From Tissierellia bacterium (GTDB taxonomy: Bacteria > Bacillota > Clostridia > Tissierellales > Tissierellaceae), in the NCBI GenBank assembly GCA_012518035.1, contig JAAYTL010000107.1:1-64000 (forward strand): DNA of 64,000 nt, given 5' to 3'. Each line of letters starts with the position of its first letter. Position 1 is the first letter of the stretch. Made by a program: the position numbers and the translations under genes. The notes beneath the pieces were generated by a model. The model ran no database searches. It had not been told where the DNA came from and saw nothing but the letters and a program-made list of their open reading frames with translations. Of this stretch, positions 62,165-64,000 are shown in pieces.

Positions 62165-62405
62165 AAGACATTTGTTTTATGATGAGTTGGGCAATGAGGT
62201 AGAATTTATAGTCAAGGCCAAGTTTACCTTGGATGATACTGACTATGTAGCCCTTTTACCTGCAGATGATATAGAATCCTATACCTATATCTTAAGGATT
62301 GATTTAGATGAAAATGGGGATGAAATCCTTGTGGGCATTGATGACGAGGAGTTAGATGAGGCCCAGAAGACCTACGAAGAATTAATGAGAGAAAACCTTC
62401 AATAG
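62157..62405 (+). CDS. DUF1292 family protein (YrzB-like)
   Basis: An 82-residue acidic protein of the DUF1292/YrzB family, with LFYDELGNEVEFIVKAKF near the start. Its place after ireB and ruvX is conserved in Firmicutes; its role is unknown. ATG 62157 follows GGGAGGAGG and overlaps the ruvX stop by eight bases, so the two are coupled. Confidence 0.9.
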   Translation: MNERHLFYDELGNEVEFIVKAKFTLDDTDYVALLPADDIESYTYILRIDLDENGDEILVGIDDEELDEAQKTYEELMRENLQ

Positions 62406-62434
62406 TTGACAAGAAGGAAAAACTAGGATAAGAT
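62406..62434 (+). promoter_or_regulatory. Promoter of the Fur-family gene
   Basis: TTGACA (62406-62411), 17 bases, TAAGAT (62429-62434), which is 6/6 and 5/6. It starts directly after the DUF1292 stop codon, so the Fur gene can be expressed apart from ruvX. Confidence 0.75.
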
Positions 62435-62465
62435 AAGTCATATAGAAAATGAACGGGTGGATGTA

Positions 62466-62900
62466 GTGGAAAAGACTCTAGAAAAGTATAAGAATAGCTT
62501 AAAAGAAGAAGGTTATAAGTTCACTTCTCAAAGAAAAGCTATACTTACAGCCATACTTGAAAATGACCATGAGCATTTGAGCTGTGATGATATTTACAAT
62601 ATTGTTTCTAAGGATTATCCTGAAATTGGTATTGCTACAGTCTATAGGACCTTACAATTGTTCGAAAAATTGGATATTGTGTACAAGGTAAATTTTGATG
62701 ATGGCTTTAGTCGATATGAACTAAATTATGGAACGGGGGATCATCACCATCATCATTTAATATGTTTAAAATGCGGAAAGGTATTAGAAGTAAAGTTAGA
62801 TCTTTTGGATTCCTTGGAGAGGGAAATCGAAAAAGATGGACAGTTCTCAATTGTAGACCACAATGTAAAATTTTACGGATTTTGTAAAGAATGCAAGTAG
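62466..62900 (+). CDS. Fur family metal-dependent regulator
   Basis: A 144-residue ferric-uptake-family repressor. A winged helix (TSQRKAILTAIL, IGIATVYRTLQLFEKLDIV) is followed by the metal-binding dimer domain with HHHHHLICLKCGKVLE (about 93-108) and a second CxxC at the end (CKEC). The full Cys4 zinc site is present. It could be Fur, PerR or Zur; this cannot be settled by eye. GTG 62466 follows GGGTGG; GTG 62457 is the alternative. Confidence 0.9.
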   Translation: MEKTLEKYKNSLKEEGYKFTSQRKAILTAILENDHEHLSCDDIYNIVSKDYPEIGIATVYRTLQLFEKLDIVYKVNFDDGFSRYELNYGTGDHHHHHLICLKCGKVLEVKLDLLDSLEREIEKDGQFSIVDHNVKFYGFCKECK

Positions 62901-62945
62901 AGCGGAATATAAGTGAATTATAATCCAAGTCCTTATAGCTATCCT

Positions 62946-62966
62946 AAAACCCTTTGGGTTTTTTTC
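62946..62966 (+). terminator. Terminator after the Fur-family gene
   Basis: AAAACCC, TTT, GGGTTTT, then T residues. Confidence 0.75.
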
Positions 62967-63032
62967 TATTGTAAAGAATTAAAAACGAAAAAATAAGAAT
63001 ACTAATGTTAACAGAGCATAAGGAGAGATTTG

Positions 63033-64000
63033 ATGAGTAAAGAAAGTAAGTTAAAGATCATACCCCTGGGCGGTATGGGGGAAATAGGAAAGAATATCAC
63101 CGTCTTCGAGTATGAGGACGATATTATTTTGGTAGATTGTGGAATGACATTTCCAGAAGATGAAATGCTGGGTGTAGATATAGTTATACCAGATATAAGT
63201 TACCTTTTAAAGAATAAGAACAAGATCAGGGGTCTTTTCCTAACCCATGGTCACGAGGACCATATAGGGGCAATTCCCTATGTCCTACAAAGGCTAAATG
63301 TCCCCATCTATGGGACTAAATTAACCCTAGGGTTTTTAGAAAACAAGTTAAAGGAACACAAGCTTAAAAATGTTAAATTAAACGTTGTTAAGCATGGAGA
63401 CGTAATTAAGTCTGGTACTTTTAAAGTAGAATTCATTAGGGTAGGTCATAGTATACCCGATAGTTCAGCCTTAGCCATATATACACCTGTTGGTACTGTA
63501 GTTCATACAGGTGACTTCAAGGTTGACTTTACACCAATTTCAGGCGACGTGACTGATTTACACAAGTTTGCTGAGCTTGGAAGTAAGGGTGTACTCTGCC
63601 TGCTGTCAGATAGTACAAATGCTATGAGGCCAGGCTTTACCATGAGCGAAAGTACTGTAGGAGATACTTTTGAAGACCTGTTTTCAAGTACTAATGGTAG
63701 GATTATAGTAGCTACATTTGCATCTAACGTTCATAGGGTCCAGCAAATAATCAATGCAGCAGAGTTAAACAATAGGAAGGTTGTTTTATCAGGCCGTTCC
63801 ATGGTAAACAACACGACTGTAGCCAATGAACTAGGCTATCTAAAAATCCAAGATGGCACCCTAATAGATATCAACGATATGGATAAGTATAATAATAACG
63901 AGCTAGTCCTTATTACCACTGGCTCCCAGGGTGAGCCTATGTCAGCCTTGTCAAGGATTGCCTTTGGCGAGCATAGGAAGATCGAACTCTTACCTGATGA
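63033..64000 (+). CDS. Ribonuclease J (5' part, runs off the window)
   Basis: The first 322 residues of an RNase J-type metallo-beta-lactamase/beta-CASP ribonuclease. PLGGMGEIGKNITVFEYEDDIILVDCG opens it. The zinc motif is LTHGHEDHIGAIPY (about 69-82), with later ligands in VGHSIPDSSALAIYTP and HTGDFKVDF. ATFASNVHRVQQIINAA and TTGSQGEPMSALSRIA belong to the beta-CASP domain. ATG 63033 follows AAGGAGAG. The C-terminal part is beyond base 64000. J1 and J2 cannot be told apart here. Confidence 0.94.
   Translation, partial: MSKESKLKIIPLGGMGEIGKNITVFEYEDDIILVDCGMTFPEDEMLGVDIVIPDISYLLKNKNKIRGLFLTHGHEDHIGAIPYVLQRLNVPIYGTKLTLGFLENKLKEHKLKNVKLNVVKHGDVIKSGTFKVEFIRVGHSIPDSSALAIYTPVGTVVHTGDFKVDFTPISGDVTDLHKFAELGSKGVLCLLSDSTNAMRPGFTMSESTVGDTFEDLFSSTNGRIIVATFASNVHRVQQIINAAELNNRKVVLSGRSMVNNTTVANELGYLKIQDGTLIDINDMDKYNNNELVLITTGSQGEPMSALSRIAFGEHRKIELLPD

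Noticed and set aside
1-64000. Prophage, IS element, toxin-antitoxin or defence island
   Set aside because: No transposase, integrase, attachment repeats or known defence domains were found; gene order is housekeeping throughout. The Mrr-like gene is isolated and has an altered motif.

Overview
The window is AT-rich, densely packed chromosomal DNA from an endospore-forming, low-GC Firmicute. Sporulation genes (spoVACDE, a YhcN/YlaJ lipoprotein, spoIIGA-sigE-sigG, a YlmC/YmxH protein), strong GGAGG/AGGTG ribosome-binding sites, two T-box leaders, a THF riboswitch and gene order all fit the Clostridia/Tissierellia. No rRNA, tRNA, IS element, prophage, CRISPR array or recognisable defence locus was found, so a narrower placement is inference.

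Layout. 1-10 kb: the spoVAC-AD-AE operon faces a large class A penicillin-binding protein with an Asn/Gly-repeat tail. Then come hflX, a degenerate Nudix protein, a YigZ/IMPACT protein, a TSUP permease encoded as two half-length genes, nadE and a yebC-type regulator. 10-14.5 kb: an M50-like membrane protease, an AlkD-like protein, a DUF523/TudS-like protein, two small conserved proteins and gpsA. 14.5-19.6 kb: a T-box-controlled threonine operon (aspartokinase, asd, thrC, thrB) with no homoserine dehydrogenase. 19.6-27.6 kb: small and membrane proteins of unknown role, a THF riboswitch with folT, pduL-deoC, a spore lipoprotein, an M16 peptidase pair (YmfF/YmfH type) and lgt.

27.8-48 kb is a division and cell-wall (dcw) cluster merged with early sporulation control: mraZ (with its triple 10-bp-period operator), rsmH, ftsL, a PASTA-containing class B PBP, murE, mraY, murD, ftsW, murG, murA, ftsQ, two DUF881 genes, sbp, ftsZ, spoIIGA, sigE, sigG, ylmC/ymxH, nrdR and rarA. 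murF, murC, murB and ftsA are not in the cluster.

48-64 kb: leuS behind a leucine T-box, a possible structured RNA, degV, a DUF3343 protein, a divergent pair of unknown genes (an Asp-box/propeller-like protein and a Cys/Pro-tailed protein), an Fe-S cluster operon (Rrf2 regulator, iscS, iscU, AI-2E-type transporter), alaS behind a promoter and terminator, then ireB, an aldo/keto reductase-ferredoxin, ruvX, a DUF1292 protein, fur and the 5' part of an RNase J gene cut by the window end.

Most of the window is core housekeeping and no complete undescribed system is evident. The best candidates for new biology are a self-complementary leader RNA before degV, a sigma-E reading frame whose best start is AUU/AUC, a promoter-plus-terminator arrangement without an aptamer before alaS, and the divergent unknown gene pair at 52.2-54.2 kb.
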